Assembly (NCBI GenBank): GCA_018241995.1
Contig: JAFECT010000002.1
Location: 248,001 to 312,000 of the forward strand
DNA from: Pseudomonadota bacterium
Lineage (GTDB): Bacteria > Pseudomonadota > Alphaproteobacteria > Caulobacterales > Caulobacteraceae
Length of the DNA: 64,000 nucleotides
Direction: 5' to 3'
The notes beneath the pieces are model-generated. The model was not told the DNA's origin. It worked only from the letters and a program-made list of their open reading frames with translations, and did not search any database. Made by a program: the position numbers and the translations under genes. Positions 7,326-16,462 of the stretch are shown here, one piece after another. The stretch's first letter is position 1, and each line of letters begins with the position of its first letter.

Positions 7326-10313
7326 TTGAATAGAAACACCGTTCGCGAGCGCCTGTTGGCCTCGACGATGATCGGTGGAGCGGCGCTCATGGCGCTCTCC
7401 GCCGCTCCGGCCTTCGCGGCTGACGACCAGCCCGCACAGGTCAAGGAAGTGGTGATCACCGGCTCGCGTATCCCGCAGCCCGGCCTCACCTCGACCAGCC
7501 CGCTTTCGGTCATCAACGACCAGGAAGTGAAGCTGCAGGGCACCGCCAACACCGAAAGCCTAGTCAATAACCTGCCCCAGGTGTTCGCCTCTCAGGGCAT
7601 GGACGTGTCCAACGGGTCCAGCGGCACCGCCACGCTCAACCTGCGCGGCCTCGGCGTGACCCGCACCCTGGTGCTGGTGGACGGCAAGCGCATGATGCCG
7701 GGCGACACCCTGGTCCTGGCGCCCGACCTTAACCAGGTCCCGGCGGCGCTGATCGACCGGGTCGAGCTGATCACCGGCGGCGCCTCGGCCGTGTACGGCT
7801 CGGACGCCATCGCCGGCGTCGTCAACTTCATCATGAAGAAGGACTTCGAAGGCCTTCGGATCGACAGCCAGTACGGCTTCGCGCAGCACAACAACGACGA
7901 CAGCTTCTCGCAGTCGATCAACAAGGCGCACAACTTCCCGGTCCCCAGCGGCAACACCACCGACGGCGCGACCTGGAGCTTCACCGCGGTGATGGGCGCC
8001 TCGTCTCCGGACGGCAAAGGCAATGTGACGGCCTACGCCGGCTATCGGAACACCCAGGCCATCACTGAAGACAAGCGCGACTATTCGGCCTGCTCGGTGT
8101 CCACCGTCGGCAATGCCCCGCACATCTGCCAGGGCTCCTCGACCTCGTTCCCGGGCCGTTTCACCTCGATCGTGCTGGCCAGCCAGCCGTCGAAGACGAT
8201 CGCCGACTCCTCGGGCAACCTGACGCCCTACAGCGGGGCTGCGAACTCCTTCAACTTCGCGCCCTATAACTTCTTCCAGCGCCCTGACGAGCGCTACACC
8301 GCCGGCGCCTTCGCCCACTATCAGGTGAAGCCGTGGATGGACGTCTATTCGTCCTTCATGTTCATGGACGACCACACCGTCGCCCAGATCGCCCCGTCCG
8401 GCGCCTTCTTCGGCACGCCGTTCAGCATCAATTGTAACAACCCGCTGCTGTCGGCCTCGGAGGTGAACCAGTGGTGCACGTCGCAGGGCCTGACCGCGGC
8501 GCAGAACACCACCCTGTTCATCGGCCGTCGTAACGTCGAAGGCGGCCCGCGCCAGAACGACCTGCGCCACGACAGCTATCGCATCGTCCTGGGCGCCAAG
8601 GGCGATTTCGCCGACGCCTGGACCTACGACGTCTATGCCCAGTACGGCACGACGATCCGGGTCGAGAACTTCCTCAACGACATGTCGATCAACCGCATCG
8701 GCCGCGCGCTGCAGGTGGTGACCGATACCCGCGTCGGCAGCCCGACGCTCGGCCAGCCGGTCTGTTCGGCGGTGATTACCGGCGTCGACGCCGCCTGCGT
8801 GCCCTGGAACATCTTCAAGTTGGGCGGCGTCACCCAAGGGGCGCTGAACTACCTCGACGTTCCGGGCTTCCAGGAAGGCTCCACTACCGAACAGGTGGTC
8901 TCGGGCTCGATCTCGGGCGACCTGGGCAAGTACGGCATGAAGTCGCCGTGGGCCAAGGACGGCGTCGGCATCGCGCTCGGCGCGGAATATCGGCGTGAAG
9001 TGCTCGATTTCCGCACCGACCTGGAGTTCAGCTCGGGCGACCTGGCCGGTCAGGGCGGCCCGGTGCCGGGCGTCGCCGGTTCCTTCGACGTGAAGGAAGT
9101 CTTCGGCGAAATCCGCGTGCCCATCGTGCAGGACGCACCGTTCGCGCGGACCCTGTCGCTGGAAGGCGGCTACCGGACCTCGGACTACTCGTCCTCGGGC
9201 CACGTCAACTCCTACAAGCTGTCGGGCGAGTGGGCCCCGACCGACGATGTTCGCTTCCGCGCCAGCTTCCAGCGTGCGGTGCGGGCCCCGAACGTGGCGG
9301 AACTGTTCGCGCCGCGTGCGCTCGGCCTGTTCGGGGGCACCGACCCCTGCGCCGGCGGCTCGCCGACGGCCTCTCTGGCCGCTTGTCAGAACATGGGTGT
9401 CACCTCCGCCCAGTACGGCTCGATCATCCAGTGCATCTCCGGCCAGTGCACCACGCTCGCCGGCGGCAACCCGAACCTGAAGCCGGAAGAATCCGACACC
9501 AAGTCCTACGGCGTCGTGTTCACCCCGACCTTCTTCAAGGGTTTCAGCGCCACGATCGACTACTTCGACATCGAGGTGAACAAGGTCATCGGTCCGCTGG
9601 ATCCGGGTTCGGCTCTCAGCCTCTGCGTCGCCGGCAACACCACCTTCTGCGGCTTCGTGCATCGCCAGGCGGTCACCGGCATCATCTTCGGCACCGGCCC
9701 GACGGCGGGCTATGTGCAGGGGACCAACGTCAACGCCGGCACCATGCGCACCCGCGGTATCGACCTGGAGGCCAACTATCGCCTCGACCTGAACGACGTG
9801 GGCCTGACCGACAAGGGCTCGGTGCGCTTCAACCTGGTCGGCACCCATACCGAGAAGTTCGACCTGCAGGCCCTGCCGGGCGCGACGGTCCGGCACTGCG
9901 CGGGCTTCTTCGGCCCGGGCTGCGGCGGCACTCCGCTGTTCGGCGGCCCGACCCCGACCTGGCGTCACAAGCTGCGGGCCACCTGGGCCACGCCGTGGAA
10001 GGTCGCCATCTCGGCCGACTGGCGCTACATCGGCAGCGTCGATGCCGTCACCGGCGCGGGTCCGCTCGGCCCGAACAATCCGGACCGCAGCATCAAGGCC
10101 TACAACTACTTCGATCTTTCCGGGACCTGGAACTTCCGCGACGGGATGCAGCTGCGCGCAGGCGTCAGCAACCTGTTCGACAAGGACCCGCCGATCGTCG
10201 ACTCGTCCAACCTGGCGCTGTCGTCGCCGCCCTTCGGCAACGGCAACACCTTCCCGCAGACCTACGACTCTATGGGCAGGACGTTCTTCATCGGCATCAC
10301 CGCCGACTTCTGA
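7326..10313 (+). CDS. TonB-dependent outer-membrane receptor
   Basis: 995 residues from a TTG start with a strong GAGGAGGATCG ribosome site. The signal peptide ends around AAPAFAADD. It is followed by a TonB-box-like segment EVVITGSRIPQPG and a plug domain (about residues 55-175) with LNLRGLGVTRTLVLVDGKR and GASAVYGSDAIAGVVNF. The remainder is a 22-strand beta-barrel ending in FFIGITADF with the terminal aromatic needed for outer-membrane insertion. Several Cys pairs in loops (for example CNNPLL..WC, CAGG..AC) suggest disulfide-stabilised extracellular loops. The EVVVTGSRI-type family in Caulobacter and sphingomonads takes up plant or algal oligosaccharides, peptides or siderophores; the ligand here is unknown. 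It is probably monocistronic. Confidence 0.95.
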   Translation: MNRNTVRERLLASTMIGGAALMALSAAPAFAADDQPAQVKEVVITGSRIPQPGLTSTSPLSVINDQEVKLQGTANTESLVNNLPQVFASQGMDVSNGSSGTATLNLRGLGVTRTLVLVDGKRMMPGDTLVLAPDLNQVPAALIDRVELITGGASAVYGSDAIAGVVNFIMKKDFEGLRIDSQYGFAQHNNDDSFSQSINKAHNFPVPSGNTTDGATWSFTAVMGASSPDGKGNVTAYAGYRNTQAITEDKRDYSACSVSTVGNAPHICQGSSTSFPGRFTSIVLASQPSKTIADSSGNLTPYSGAANSFNFAPYNFFQRPDERYTAGAFAHYQVKPWMDVYSSFMFMDDHTVAQIAPSGAFFGTPFSINCNNPLLSASEVNQWCTSQGLTAAQNTTLFIGRRNVEGGPRQNDLRHDSYRIVLGAKGDFADAWTYDVYAQYGTTIRVENFLNDMSINRIGRALQVVTDTRVGSPTLGQPVCSAVITGVDAACVPWNIFKLGGVTQGALNYLDVPGFQEGSTTEQVVSGSISGDLGKYGMKSPWAKDGVGIALGAEYRREVLDFRTDLEFSSGDLAGQGGPVPGVAGSFDVKEVFGEIRVPIVQDAPFARTLSLEGGYRTSDYSSSGHVNSYKLSGEWAPTDDVRFRASFQRAVRAPNVAELFAPRALGLFGGTDPCAGGSPTASLAACQNMGVTSAQYGSIIQCISGQCTTLAGGNPNLKPEESDTKSYGVVFTPTFFKGFSATIDYFDIEVNKVIGPLDPGSALSLCVAGNTTFCGFVHRQAVTGIIFGTGPTAGYVQGTNVNAGTMRTRGIDLEANYRLDLNDVGLTDKGSVRFNLVGTHTEKFDLQALPGATVRHCAGFFGPGCGGTPLFGGPTPTWRHKLRATWATPWKVAISADWRYIGSVDAVTGAGPLGPNNPDRSIKAYNYFDLSGTWNFRDGMQLRAGVSNLFDKDPPIVDSSNLALSSPPFGNGNTFPQTYDSMGRTFFIGITADF

Positions 10314-10319
10314 CGACCA

Positions 10320-10366
10320 GGGTGGCGGGCCTTCGTGGCTCGCCACCCCCACCACTCCGACTTTTT
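10320..10366 (+). terminator. hairpin terminator candidate after the TonB receptor
   Basis: GGGTGGCGGGCC (10320-10331) pairs with GGCTCGCCACCC (10337-10348) around a TTCGT loop, with one G-T pair. A TTTTT run follows at 10362-10366, 13 bases beyond the stem. It is well placed 6 bases after the receptor stop. The distance to the T run makes it a non-standard intrinsic terminator. Confidence 0.55.
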
Positions 10367-10447
10367 GGCTCCTGAGCCTGCGGCGGGCGAGCGTCCCTTG
10401 CGGACGTCTCCCGCCGACTTTCTTTGCGGCCGGAGAGGACGCCCGCC

Positions 10448-11179
10448 ATGACCGTGAATCTCGCCCTGGCCGGGCGCTTGCTGCTGGCGACAGGCGTTGC
10501 CGCGCTGGGCTTGGTCATGCTCGCCACCGGTGCACCGATCGCGCGACTGACGCCGCTGCCTGAGAGCTTCGCAGCCGGAGCGATCCTTGCCTGGATGGGT
10601 GGCGTGGCGCTTGTCTGCGGCGCGGTGGGCTTGCTGGTCCCAAGGATCGGCCGCTTGGCGGGTTTGCTGCTGACGGCCCTGTTCCTGGCCGATGTGATCC
10701 TTGCGCAAGGGCCGCACCTCCTTGCCAAGCCGTCGAGCGGCGGCCGCTGGTCCGAAGCCTTTATCGCCCTGGGTCTGGGCGCCTCCGTGCTGCTGGCGTC
10801 TGCGCGCACGAGGGATGTGGCCTCACGCGGAGCGGGCATAGCCTATGGCTTGGCCCTGGTCGTGTTCGGCCTGATCCATTGGCTCTATCGCGACGCCATC
10901 GCCGGCATGATCCCTCAGTGGATTCCGGCGCGCGCCTGGTGGCCGTGGCTGACGGGCGCCGCGAACCTCGCGGCCGGATTGTCGGTCATCTCGGGCGTCA
11001 GGGCGCGGCTGGGCGCACTTTGCGTCGGCGCCATGTTCGGCTCCTGGGTGCTGGTGTTGCACCTCCCTGCCGTGGTCGCCGCGCCGGGATCGGCGACGGA
11101 GTGGACGGCGCTCGCCATCGCGCTTGGCCTGTGGGGCGGCGCCTGGCTTGTCTCAGGCGAGACGCCGGATCGCGCTTAG
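10448..11179 (+). CDS. multi-spanning membrane protein of unknown function
   Basis: 243 residues starting at the ATG after a GGAGAGGAC ribosome site. About seven or eight membrane helices occupy nearly its whole length. Short charged loops (RLTPLPESF, KPSSGGRWSE, YRDAIAGMIPQWIPARAWW) occur between helices. The paired-helix pattern with the WLYRD..WIP segment recalls small DoxX-like or DUF4267-like membrane proteins, but I cannot place it in a family with confidence. It converges with the SnoaL-like gene on the other strand, the two stop codons overlapping. Confidence 0.7.
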   Translation: MTVNLALAGRLLLATGVAALGLVMLATGAPIARLTPLPESFAAGAILAWMGGVALVCGAVGLLVPRIGRLAGLLLTALFLADVILAQGPHLLAKPSSGGRWSEAFIALGLGASVLLASARTRDVASRGAGIAYGLALVVFGLIHWLYRDAIAGMIPQWIPARAWWPWLTGAANLAAGLSVISGVRARLGALCVGAMFGSWVLVLHLPAVVAAPGSATEWTALAIALGLWGGAWLVSGETPDRA

Positions 11180-11643
11180 GGCTGAGGCGGGCGTGAGACG
11201 TGGGTGTAGACCACCCGCCAGACGCCGTCGCGCTTGGCCCAGATGTCGGCGAACCTAAGCGTCACGCGATAGGGCTTTCCGGCGTCCAGGCCCGACAGGG
11301 TCACGACGCCGCCCATCACCGCCCCGTCGTTCCAGACCCGCTCCACCGGTTCGCGCACAACGAAGGGGTCGAGCCGGTTGCCCGGTCCCACGTAGCCCGC
11401 GATCAGCTCGGCCTTGCCGTCGACCTTGCCGCTGGAATTGACGAGGACATAGTCGTCCGCCACCAGCCGATCCAGCTCGGCTTTGTCACCGTGCATCTGA
11501 GCCTGGTCATAGTCATGCACCGCCTTGGCCAGGTCGGCGGGCAACTCGGCGGCCTGGGCCGTGCCCGCAAGCAAGGTGAGCGCAGCCATCAGCGGCCAGA
11601 ATTTCACGAGCGGCGCCTTCGAAGCTTGCGCGGGCTGGGGCAT
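11176..11643 (-). CDS. secreted SnoaL/NTF2-like (DUF4440-type) protein
   Basis: 155 residues from the ATG at 11643, which has a GGAGGAT ribosome site. A signal peptide (LMAALTLLAGTAQA) predicts periplasmic export. The mature part has the cone-shaped NTF2-like layout: a long helix AVHDYDQAQMHGDKAELDRL, the typical VADDYVLVNSSGKVDGKAEL segment, and a final strand WAKRDGVWRVVYTHVS, as in DUF4440/SnoaL-like proteins. Members are mostly of unknown function, some being steroid-isomerase-like or binding proteins; no catalytic Asp/His pair can be assigned. Single gene, monocistronic. Confidence 0.8.
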   Translation of the reverse strand: MPQPAQASKAPLVKFWPLMAALTLLAGTAQAAELPADLAKAVHDYDQAQMHGDKAELDRLVADDYVLVNSSGKVDGKAELIAGYVGPGNRLDPFVVREPVERVWNDGAVMGGVVTLSGLDAGKPYRVTLRFADIWAKRDGVWRVVYTHVSRPPQP

Positions 11644-11737
11644 CACGATCCTCCGGCTACGAAGCACAAGTCCTAGCCTGCATCGGCCTTCGCCGCGCCG
11701 CCGCCTGAGACGCAAACCGCGCCCCTTGCAGCATTCG

Positions 11738-12766
11738 TCAGGAGAAACTGTCCGCGTAGAGGTCCACCGCGTGGGCGCCGCGTATCACGTCGCCGTCGCT
11801 GAGGAACGAACCGACGAAGCTGTTCTTGGCCAGCTTCACCAAATCCTCGCGGCTGACGCCCGACTGGCGCGCCAGGGCCAGGTAGTTGTCGCCGACATAG
11901 CCGCCGAAATAGGCCGGGTCGTCGGAGTTGACCGTGGCCCGCAGGCCCAATTCCAGCATCCTGGGGATCGGGTGCCTGGCCAGGTCGTCGACCACGCAGA
12001 GCTTCAGGTTCGACAGGGGGCAGACGGTCAGGGTCATCTGTTCGTTGACCAAGCGCTCGATCAGGCGCGGGTCTTCCAGCGCACGGTTGCCGTGGTCGAT
12101 GCGGTCGACCTTCAACAGGTCCAACGCCTCCCAGACGTATTCCGGCGGACCCTCCTCACCGGCGTGGGCGACGCGCTTCAGGCCCCGCTCGCCGGCGGCT
12201 TCGAATAGGCGCGCGAACTTCGACGGCGGATGGCCGACCTCCGAGGAGTCCAGGCCCACGCCTGCGATGCGATCGAGGTACGGCTCGGCCTGTTTCAGGG
12301 TCGCGAAGGCCGAGTCCTCGTCGAGATGGCGCAGGAAGCACATGATCAGCTTCGAGCCGATGCCGAGCTCTGTCGCAGCCTTGGCCATGCCCGACAGCAG
12401 GCCGTCTGCGGCGACCGAGAAGGGCAGGCCGCGGTCGGTGTGGGTCTGGGGGTCGAAGAAGATTTCGGCATAGAGGCCGCCATCCGCCTGCAGCCGGCGG
12501 AAGTAGGCCATGGCCAGGTCCTCGAAATCCTGCTCGGTCCTGAGCACCGCGGCGCCCTGGTAGTAGATGTCGAGGAAGTCCTGCAGGTTCGAGAATTCGT
12601 AGGCCGCGCGCACCGCCTCGACGTTGGCGAAGGGCATGTCGACCTTGTTGCGGCGGCCGAACTCGAACATCTGCTCGGGCTCGAGGCTGCCCTCGATGTG
12701 CAGGTGCAGCTCGGCCTTGGGCAGGCCGCGGACGAAGCGCTCCAGCTCGTCTTGGTTTTCGGTCAT
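11738..12766 (-). CDS. adenine deaminase (adenosine deaminase-like family)
   Basis: 342 residues with a GGGAGGG ribosome site before the ATG. Metal ligands H21/H23 are in ELHLHIEGSLEP, a further His is in HAGEEGPPEYVWEAL, and the Asp is in VNSDDPAYFGGYVGDNY. HAGEEGPPEY and SDDPAYFGGY are, from family knowledge, characteristic of the adenine-specific branch (yeast Aah1 and Pseudomonas type), not of adenosine deaminase (which has NTDDP). The predicted reaction is adenine to hypoxanthine plus ammonia in the cytoplasm, for purine salvage. It is divergent from a purine permease of the NCS2 family, which fits uptake plus salvage. Confidence 0.9.
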   Translation of the reverse strand: MTENQDELERFVRGLPKAELHLHIEGSLEPEQMFEFGRRNKVDMPFANVEAVRAAYEFSNLQDFLDIYYQGAAVLRTEQDFEDLAMAYFRRLQADGGLYAEIFFDPQTHTDRGLPFSVAADGLLSGMAKAATELGIGSKLIMCFLRHLDEDSAFATLKQAEPYLDRIAGVGLDSSEVGHPPSKFARLFEAAGERGLKRVAHAGEEGPPEYVWEALDLLKVDRIDHGNRALEDPRLIERLVNEQMTLTVCPLSNLKLCVVDDLARHPIPRMLELGLRATVNSDDPAYFGGYVGDNYLALARQSGVSREDLVKLAKNSFVGSFLSDGDVIRGAHAVDLYADSFS

Positions 12767-12949
12767 GGCGCCCTCCCGCAGCCCTTGGGGCGGGCAGTAT
12801 TCGCCGATCGCTTCGGGCTTGTCACCGGGCCTGACCGGCGACCGTCAGGATACGGAGCGAAGCCCGTACTGGAGCCATGCTGCATCTCATGCCGAAATCA
12901 TGCAGGATGGTCCTCGCGTCATTGCTCGTGCGCTGGGGAGGGCTGGGCC

Positions 12950-14251
12950 ATCGAACGCCTGTTTCACCTGAGGGCCAATGGAACCACGATCCGCACCGAG
13001 CTGATCGCGGGCGTCACGACCTGGCTCACCATGGTCTATATCGTGGTGGTCAATCCCGGCATCCTGGCCGACGCGGGCATCGACCACGGGGCGGCCTTCG
13101 TGGCTACCTGCCTGGCCGCCGCCGCCGGCACCCTGGCCATGGGCCTCCTGGCCAACTATCCGATCGCCCTTGCCCCCGGCATGGGGCTGAACGCGTACTT
13201 CACCTACTCGGTGGTCAAGGGCATGCACCTGCCCTGGCAGACGGCGCTAGGAGCGGTGTTCCTGTCGGGCGTGCTGTTCCTGCTGATCAGCCTGTTCCGC
13301 GTGCGCGAGTGGCTGATCAACGCGATCCCCCTGTCACTTAAGCTCGGCATCGGGGCCGGCATCGGCCTGTTCCTGGGACTGATCGGGCTGCAGCACATGG
13401 GGCTGGTGGCGGCCAACAAGGACACGCTCGTGGCGCTGGGCGACCTGACCGAGCCCTCGACCCAACTGGCCTGTGTCGGCTTCCTGCTGATCGCGGGCCT
13501 GTCGGCGCGGCGCGTGCCGGGCGCGATCCTGATCGGGGTGCTGGCTGTCGCGGCGGCCGGCATGGCGCTGGGTCTGGGGCAGTTCCACGGCGTCGTCTCG
13601 ACCCCGCCGTCGCTCGCGCCGACCCTGTTCAAGATGGATATCCCGGCGGCGCTGGAGCTCGGCGTCGGCGGGGTGGTCTTCACCTTCTTCCTGGTCGATG
13701 TGCTGGACAACACCGGCACCCTGATCGCCACCACCCAGGCGGCGGGCCTGGCCACGCCTGAAGGCAAGGTGCCTCGCTTGCGGGAAGCGCTGCTGGCGGA
13801 CAGCGGCGGCGCAATCCTGGGCGCGGTGCTCGGCACCTCGACCACCACCAGCTACATCGAGAGCGCCGCGGGCATCGAGGCGGGCGGACGCACCGGGCTT
13901 ACGGCGGTGGTGGTGGCGGTCCTGTTCCTGCTGACCCTGTTCTTCGCGCCCCTGGCCATGTCGATCCCCGGCTTCGCCACAGCCCCGGCCCTGGTGTTCG
14001 TCGCCTGCCTGATGGCCGCGAGCCTTCGCCGCATCGCTTGGGACGACCTGACCGAATTCCTGCCCGCGGTCGCCGTGGCCCTGTGCGTGCCCCTGACCTT
14101 CTCCATCGCCACGGGCATCGGCCTGGGCTTCATCGTGTTCGCGGCGGTCAAGCTGTGCGCAGGCCGCTGGCGCGAGGTGTCAGGCGCGGTCTGGCTGATC
14201 GCCCTGGCCTCGCTCGTCCGCATGGCCCTGCTCCACTACACCGGCGGCTGA
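12950..14251 (+). CDS. NCS2/AzgA-type purine (hypoxanthine/guanine/adenine) permease with non-canonical start
   Basis: 433 residues with about 12 to 14 membrane helices. Family signatures are LFHLRANGTTIRTELIAG, the ALAPGMGLNAYF motif after helix 3, FFLVDVLDNTGTL and GTSTTTSYIESAAGIEAGGR, all of the AzgA/GhxP branch of NCS2 proton-purine symporters. No ATG, GTG or TTG occurs in frame anywhere near the expected N-terminus. The family start (M-ERLF) aligns with an ATC at 12950, preceded by GGGGAGGG 7 bases upstream; a CTG at 12959 is the alternative. It is divergent from adenine deaminase. Its 3' end overlaps the kinase on the other strand by 72 bases. Confidence 0.85.
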   Translation: MERLFHLRANGTTIRTELIAGVTTWLTMVYIVVVNPGILADAGIDHGAAFVATCLAAAAGTLAMGLLANYPIALAPGMGLNAYFTYSVVKGMHLPWQTALGAVFLSGVLFLLISLFRVREWLINAIPLSLKLGIGAGIGLFLGLIGLQHMGLVAANKDTLVALGDLTEPSTQLACVGFLLIAGLSARRVPGAILIGVLAVAAAGMALGLGQFHGVVSTPPSLAPTLFKMDIPAALELGVGGVVFTFFLVDVLDNTGTLIATTQAAGLATPEGKVPRLREALLADSGGAILGAVLGTSTTTSYIESAAGIEAGGRTGLTAVVVAVLFLLTLFFAPLAMSIPGFATAPALVFVACLMAASLRRIAWDDLTEFLPAVAVALCVPLTFSIATGIGLGFIVFAAVKLCAGRWREVSGAVWLIALASLVRMALLHYTGG

Positions 14252-15610
14252 GGGCTCCGGCGCCGGGATCAGGCTGACGGTGAAGGCCGCGCCGCCCTCG
14301 GGCCGGTTCTCCACGCTGACGGCTCCGCCGTGCGCCTCGACGATACGCGCGACGATGGAGAGCCCTAGACCCGCGCCGTCGCCCTTGCTGCGGTCACGCC
14401 GCCAGCGTCGGCGGAACATCAGCTCGCGCTCGCCGGGCGCGACGCCGGGCCCTTCGTCCAGCACCCGGATTTCGCCCGGCGCCATGACCACCAGCTCCAC
14501 CGTCCCGCCGACCGGGGTATGGGCGATAGCGTTCTCGATCAGGTTCCGGAGCGCGCGGAAGAGGCGCGGCTTGTCGCCCTGCACCCAGACCGGAGCGCCG
14601 GTCCCGGTCAGCGCCACGTGCTTGCGCTGCGACAGGGCGAAGGGGGCCATATAGGCCGCGACCTCCTCGCCCAGCGCATGCAGGTCGGCGCGCTGGTCGG
14701 GGTCGAGGACGACCGTCTCCAGCTCCGCCATCTCCAGCAGCTGGCCGACGACGCGCGTCATGGCGTCGATGTCGGCCAGCAGCGGGCGCGCGGCGTCCGC
14801 ATCGCTCAGGTCCTCGACACGCATCCTCAGGATAGACAGCGGCGTGCGCAGTTCATGCGCCACGTCGGCGGTGAAGGCGCGCTGGCGCATATAGCCTTGC
14901 TCGATACGGTCCAGCGCGGCGTTCACCGCCCGCACCAGGGGTTCGATTTCGCTGGGCATGCCCTCGCTGGAGAGTCGCACCGACAGCGTGTCGGGGCCCA
15001 GCGACCCCGCCTGCTGCGAGGCCTCCAGCACCGGCTTCAAGGCGCGGCGCACGATGTAGAAGTCCAGAGCCAACAGGGCCAACAGTATGGGCAGCACCAG
15101 CCAGCCTATGCGCTTCAGGAAGGCGGTGGCGATGTCGTCGACCACCACGTCGGGGTCCGACAGGTTCTGGGTCACCTCGATCCACAGCCTCCGGCCGGCG
15201 ATCCGCTCATGGAACAGGCCGCCGTGGAACACCGCGCCTTGCCGTTCATGACGGAAGAATCTGGGCTTGGGCCGCCAGGGGTCCGGCTGCCGGATCGAGG
15301 CGCCGCTGGGGAGCGATGAGAACAGCACCGCGCCGCGGTCATCCAGGACGGCATAGGCGAAACCGGCATAACCGTGGGCGTAGAGCGCCTGAAGGTCGGC
15401 GGGCAGGTCCAGCCGCCAGCGTCCCGCCTCGAACTTCGCCGCACGCGCGATCTCGGCCTCATGCCGGTGCAGGGCGTCGCGTTCGTAGGCGGTGACGGTG
15501 GCGTTGAGCAGGGTCACCACGGTCAGCGGGATCAGCAGCGAGGCCGCGGCCAGGGCCGCCACGTGCAGTGAGACGATGCGGAAGAGGATCGAGCGCGGCG
15601 CGCGGATCAC
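14180..15610 (-). CDS. EnvZ/TctE-type sensor histidine kinase
   Basis: 476 residues from a GTG that overlaps the regulator stop by 4 bases (GTGA). A membrane helix at about residues 10-36 is followed by a periplasmic domain of about 125 residues and a second helix (LVLPILLALLALDFYIV). The H box is TADVAHELRTPLSILRMR, the N box NLIENAIAHTPVGG and the G boxes EGPGVAPGE and GAGLGLSIVARIVEAHGG. The ATPase domain ends naturally near FTVSLIPAPEP. The last about 22 residues lie over the permease 3' end and look like a read-through tail. It should phosphorylate the adjacent OmpR-type regulator; the signal is unknown. Confidence 0.92.
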   Translation of the reverse strand: MIRAPRSILFRIVSLHVAALAAASLLIPLTVVTLLNATVTAYERDALHRHEAEIARAAKFEAGRWRLDLPADLQALYAHGYAGFAYAVLDDRGAVLFSSLPSGASIRQPDPWRPKPRFFRHERQGAVFHGGLFHERIAGRRLWIEVTQNLSDPDVVVDDIATAFLKRIGWLVLPILLALLALDFYIVRRALKPVLEASQQAGSLGPDTLSVRLSSEGMPSEIEPLVRAVNAALDRIEQGYMRQRAFTADVAHELRTPLSILRMRVEDLSDADAARPLLADIDAMTRVVGQLLEMAELETVVLDPDQRADLHALGEEVAAYMAPFALSQRKHVALTGTGAPVWVQGDKPRLFRALRNLIENAIAHTPVGGTVELVVMAPGEIRVLDEGPGVAPGERELMFRRRWRRDRSKGDGAGLGLSIVARIVEAHGGAVSVENRPEGGAAFTVSLIPAPEPSAAGVVEQGHADERGQGDQPDRA

Positions 15611-16284
15611 GCGGCGGCTTCCGCCAGCAGATAGCCCACGCCCCGCACCGTATGAATCTCCAGCCGCGCCTTCAGCGCCTCCAGACGTTTGCGCAGGCGG
15701 TGGACCGAGACCTCGACCGCATTGGGCCCGACCTCGGCGCCCATGCCGAACAGGTGATCCTCGACATAGCGCTTGGGCACCACCTTGCCGGAACGGCGCA
15801 TCAGGATTTCCAGCAGGGTCAGCTCCCGCGCCGACAGCACTTCGGGCCGGCCATCGACGAACACCTGCCGAGCTTCCGTGTCGAAGGCGACGTTCGCGGT
15901 TTCGAGGACCTTGCCCAGAACCTCGCCGGGGCGGCGTAGCAGGGCGCGCAACCGCGCCGCCAGCTCTTCGAAGGCAAAGGGCTTGACCAGGTAGTCGTCA
16001 GCGCCAGCCTCCAATCCCGCCACGCGGTCCTCGACCCCGCTACGCGCGGTCAGCACCAGGACGGGGGTGGAGTCCTTGGCGCTGCGCATCTCGCGCACCA
16101 GGGAAATGCCGTCGCGATCGGGCAAGCCGAGGTCCAGCACCACGGCGGCGTAGCGCGTGTCGCGCAGGGCGTCCCCGGCCTCCTCGGCCGTCGCGGCGTG
16201 GTCCACCCCGAACGAGGCGGCCTCCAGCTTGCGGGTGAGGAGCTCGGCGAGCTCGTTATTGTCTTCGACCACCAGGACGCGCAT
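15607..16284 (-). CDS. OmpR/PhoB-type response regulator
   Basis: 225 residues from the ATG at 16284 (MRVLVVEDN). The receiver has acidic E7/D8, phospho-acceptor D51 in AVVLDLGLPD, T in VLTAR and K in DDYLVKPFAFEEL. The C-terminal winged helix is of OmpR type (LSARELTLLEILMRRSGKVV, VEVSVHRLRKRLE, IHTVRGVGYLL). Layout and sequence resemble the QseB/TctD branch. It is translationally coupled to its kinase. The gene upstream on the other strand is a small membrane protein, separated by about 180 bases that should hold the operon promoter. Confidence 0.93.
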   Translation of the reverse strand: MRVLVVEDNNELAELLTRKLEAASFGVDHAATAEEAGDALRDTRYAAVVLDLGLPDRDGISLVREMRSAKDSTPVLVLTARSGVEDRVAGLEAGADDYLVKPFAFEELAARLRALLRRPGEVLGKVLETANVAFDTEARQVFVDGRPEVLSARELTLLEILMRRSGKVVPKRYVEDHLFGMGAEVGPNAVEVSVHRLRKRLEALKARLEIHTVRGVGYLLAEAAA

Positions 16285-16462
16285 GGGCCCGCTCCGCCAA
16301 AAATCGTCCCCACACACAGGGCGAAGCTACATGGATCGAATCGCGGAGTGAATGCGTTGAACGAATCTGTCGAGCGTAAGCGGGGAGTAAGCCCGCGCCG
16401 CCAAAGTTTCGACCGGAGTGGGTGTGATGGCTGATGTGGGGCTGGCCGGTCGAGGAGCGAAG

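Noticed and set aside
7560..10355. 931-codon open frame antisense to the TonB receptor
   Set aside because: Low-complexity Arg/Ala/Gly/Val product, no start signal; produced by the high G/C of third positions of the receptor gene.
12767..12949. Purine riboswitch before the purine permease
   Set aside because: I found no set of paired helices or the conserved loop bases of known purine riboswitches; the region is short and shared with a divergent gene.
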